A stretch of DNA of 30,614 nucleotides from assembly GCA_902766215.1 (NCBI GenBank), contig CACXCV010000007.1, forward strand, positions 1 to 30,614. The letters are read 5' to 3'. The DNA comes from Oscillospiraceae bacterium. GTDB lineage: Bacteria; Bacillota; Clostridia; Oscillospirales; Oscillospiraceae. Numbering within the stretch: the first letter of the stretch is position 1; each line of letters opens with the position of its first letter. Positions 29,805 through 30,614 of this stretch are shown here, in pieces. Under the pieces are notes generated by a model, which was not told the origin of the DNA, made no database searches, and was given only the letters and a program-made list of their open reading frames with translations. The position numbers were made by a program, and so were the translations under genes.

Positions 29805-30614
29805 CATTTTTCGCTTCGCTTATCCTGGATTTTCCCCTTGGAAAACGGCGTTTCGGGCGCCATGCCCCAGCGGACGCGCCGGCGGCCAAAGGGGCCGCCA
29901 TAGCTGCCCATGGCAGTAAATGCAGGGGCATCTTTTTCAGCCGCCGCGCCGCGATAGACAATACCATGCCCGCCGATGGCAGCGTTCCAGTTTCCGGTAC
30001 ACTCGCTGACCAGCTCGACCAGGCCGTCGCGCTCTTCCATTTCAAAGAGCAGCGTGCGGACGCCCGGCCCGCGCACGCCGGCATAGTTGCGCCCGACGGC
30101 GCAGGCCGGCATCATCAGCATCCCGTCGCTGTGGCGGCGGAACAGGCTGGCAAAGCCTGCATCCAGGCAGTAAACCGGGCGGTCAAACTGCTCCCACGGA
30201 CCCCAGATTTCGCCGGACGTGCTGCGGGCAATGCCCACGGCATAGCCATAGGGCGTGCAGTTGGTCCAGAGGATCACCAGGCTGCCGTCGGCCAGGCGGT
30301 GCGCCCAGGGGGCGCGGGCCGCGCCGCCGCCCTCGTCGGTGCAGTACATAAAGTCGTCGCCCCAGGGGGCCTCGCTGCCGCGGAAGAGAATCATCGGGTT
30401 CCCCACCGGGCCGGACAGGTCCTTTTCCAGCTGAATGGCGCAGATCTGTCCGTCATAGACCTGCACCCAGTCGTGGGCAAACACCAGCCATGGGTCGCCG
30501 TCGCCGTCGAGATAGAGCATCCCGTCCATGCACTGCCACGCCGGCGGCGTGAGCGGCCGGTCGCTGACCGGGCGGAACGGGCCAAGCGGGCTGTCGGCCG
30601 CCAGCGCCTGGCAG
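29804..30614 (-). CDS. GH43-type glycosidase, 5' end outside the window
   Basis: The frame is open to the window edge, and at least 269 residues are visible. From the edge it reads QALAADSPLGPFRPVSDRPL, then CMDGMLYLDGDGDPWLVFAHDWVQ, SEAPWGDD, APWAHRLADGSLVILWTN, GYAVGIARSTSGEIWGPWEQ and LFEMEERDGL. This is the five-bladed propeller pattern of GH43-like arabinanases/xylosidases. The ATG at 30529 is internal, not the start. The segment where relatives have a GGHGM-type metal-binding histidine reads AGFASLF, and the TDGPF-type blade is TDEGGGAARAPW, so this is a divergent member. The N-terminal catalytic Asp region lies outside the window. It probably acts on plant side-chain sugars and may be under the nearby LacI-type regulator; substrate unknown. 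Confidence 0.82.
   Translation of the reverse strand, partial: CQALAADSPLGPFRPVSDRPLTPPAWQCMDGMLYLDGDGDPWLVFAHDWVQVYDGQICAIQLEKDLSGPVGNPMILFRGSEAPWGDDFMYCTDEGGGAARAPWAHRLADGSLVILWTNCTPYGYAVGIARSTSGEIWGPWEQFDRPVYCLDAGFASLFRRHSDGMLMMPACAVGRNYAGVRGPGVRTLLFEMEERDGLVELVSECTGNWNAAIGGHGIVYRGAAAEKDAPAFTAMGSYGGPFGRRRVRWGMAPETPFSKGKIQDKRSEK

Overview
The window reads as a chromosomal segment of a high-GC Clostridia member, probably an Oscillospiraceae/Ruminococcaceae-type gut anaerobe. Firmicutes markers include IreB (UPF0297), ribonuclease M5 and a comEC-holA-rnmV operon. Many promoters fit the sigma-A consensus with 17-bp spacers, and Shine-Dalgarno sites are strong. Taxonomy is inferred from gene content only. 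No IS element, CRISPR array or phage gene was seen.

Layout. (1) 1-2511, plus strand: the 3' end of pheT, ireB with its own promoter and terminator, an unrecognised 95-aa protein behind a consensus promoter, and a secreted SH3-NlpC/P60 hydrolase. (2) 2627-5581: a probable cell-envelope O-acylation module of DUF4358 lipoprotein, MBOAT acyltransferase and DHHW/AlgX-like protein. (3) 5631-8394: an IlvD/Edd dehydratase of the YjhG/YagF type with a YagE/YjhH-type aldolase, a sugar-acid (pentonate) catabolic pair, ended by a 16-bp bidirectional terminator. (4) 8399-15292, minus strand: a tightly packed operon murD, three M42 aminopeptidases in a row, a YnbB-like PLP enzyme, ispD and ispF. The first-transcribed M42 gene carries a one-base frameshift. 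(5) 15339-15524: a divergent tRNA-Thr(GGT) with promoter and terminator. (6) 15685-17910: a small secreted or membrane protein gene split by an in-frame TAG, a frameshifted flavodoxin-like reductase, and an intact aldo/keto reductase with two ferredoxin-type clusters. (7) 18018-21969: a MarR regulator and two half-ABC exporters that look like an asymmetric heterodimer. Two near-identical palindromes 20 bp apart lie in the leader. (8) 22046-22981: an esterase. (9) 23039-26888, minus: comEC-holA-rnmV. (10) 26946-27813: a DUF6062 protein. (11) 27873-29558, minus: a LacI regulator coupled to a four-helix membrane protein. (12) 29584-29799: a good promoter feeding only the C-terminal scrap of an esterase gene. 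(13) 29804-30614, minus: a GH43-type glycosidase running off the window.

Several blocks point to plant-polysaccharide and sugar-acid use (GH43, LacI, esterase remnant, xylonate-type dehydratase/aldolase). Others concern envelope biosynthesis and modification (MurD, NlpC/P60, MBOAT/DHHW, isoprenoid precursors). Three coding lesions lie between about 13.37 and 16.63 kb: two single-base frameshifts and one nonsense codon. They could be real decay or draft-assembly errors. The most interesting leads are the amber-split gene, the esterase remnant behind an intact promoter, the M42 triplet in a murD-isp operon, the duplicated CxxC/CxxH motif of the DUF6062 protein, and the tandem MarR operators.
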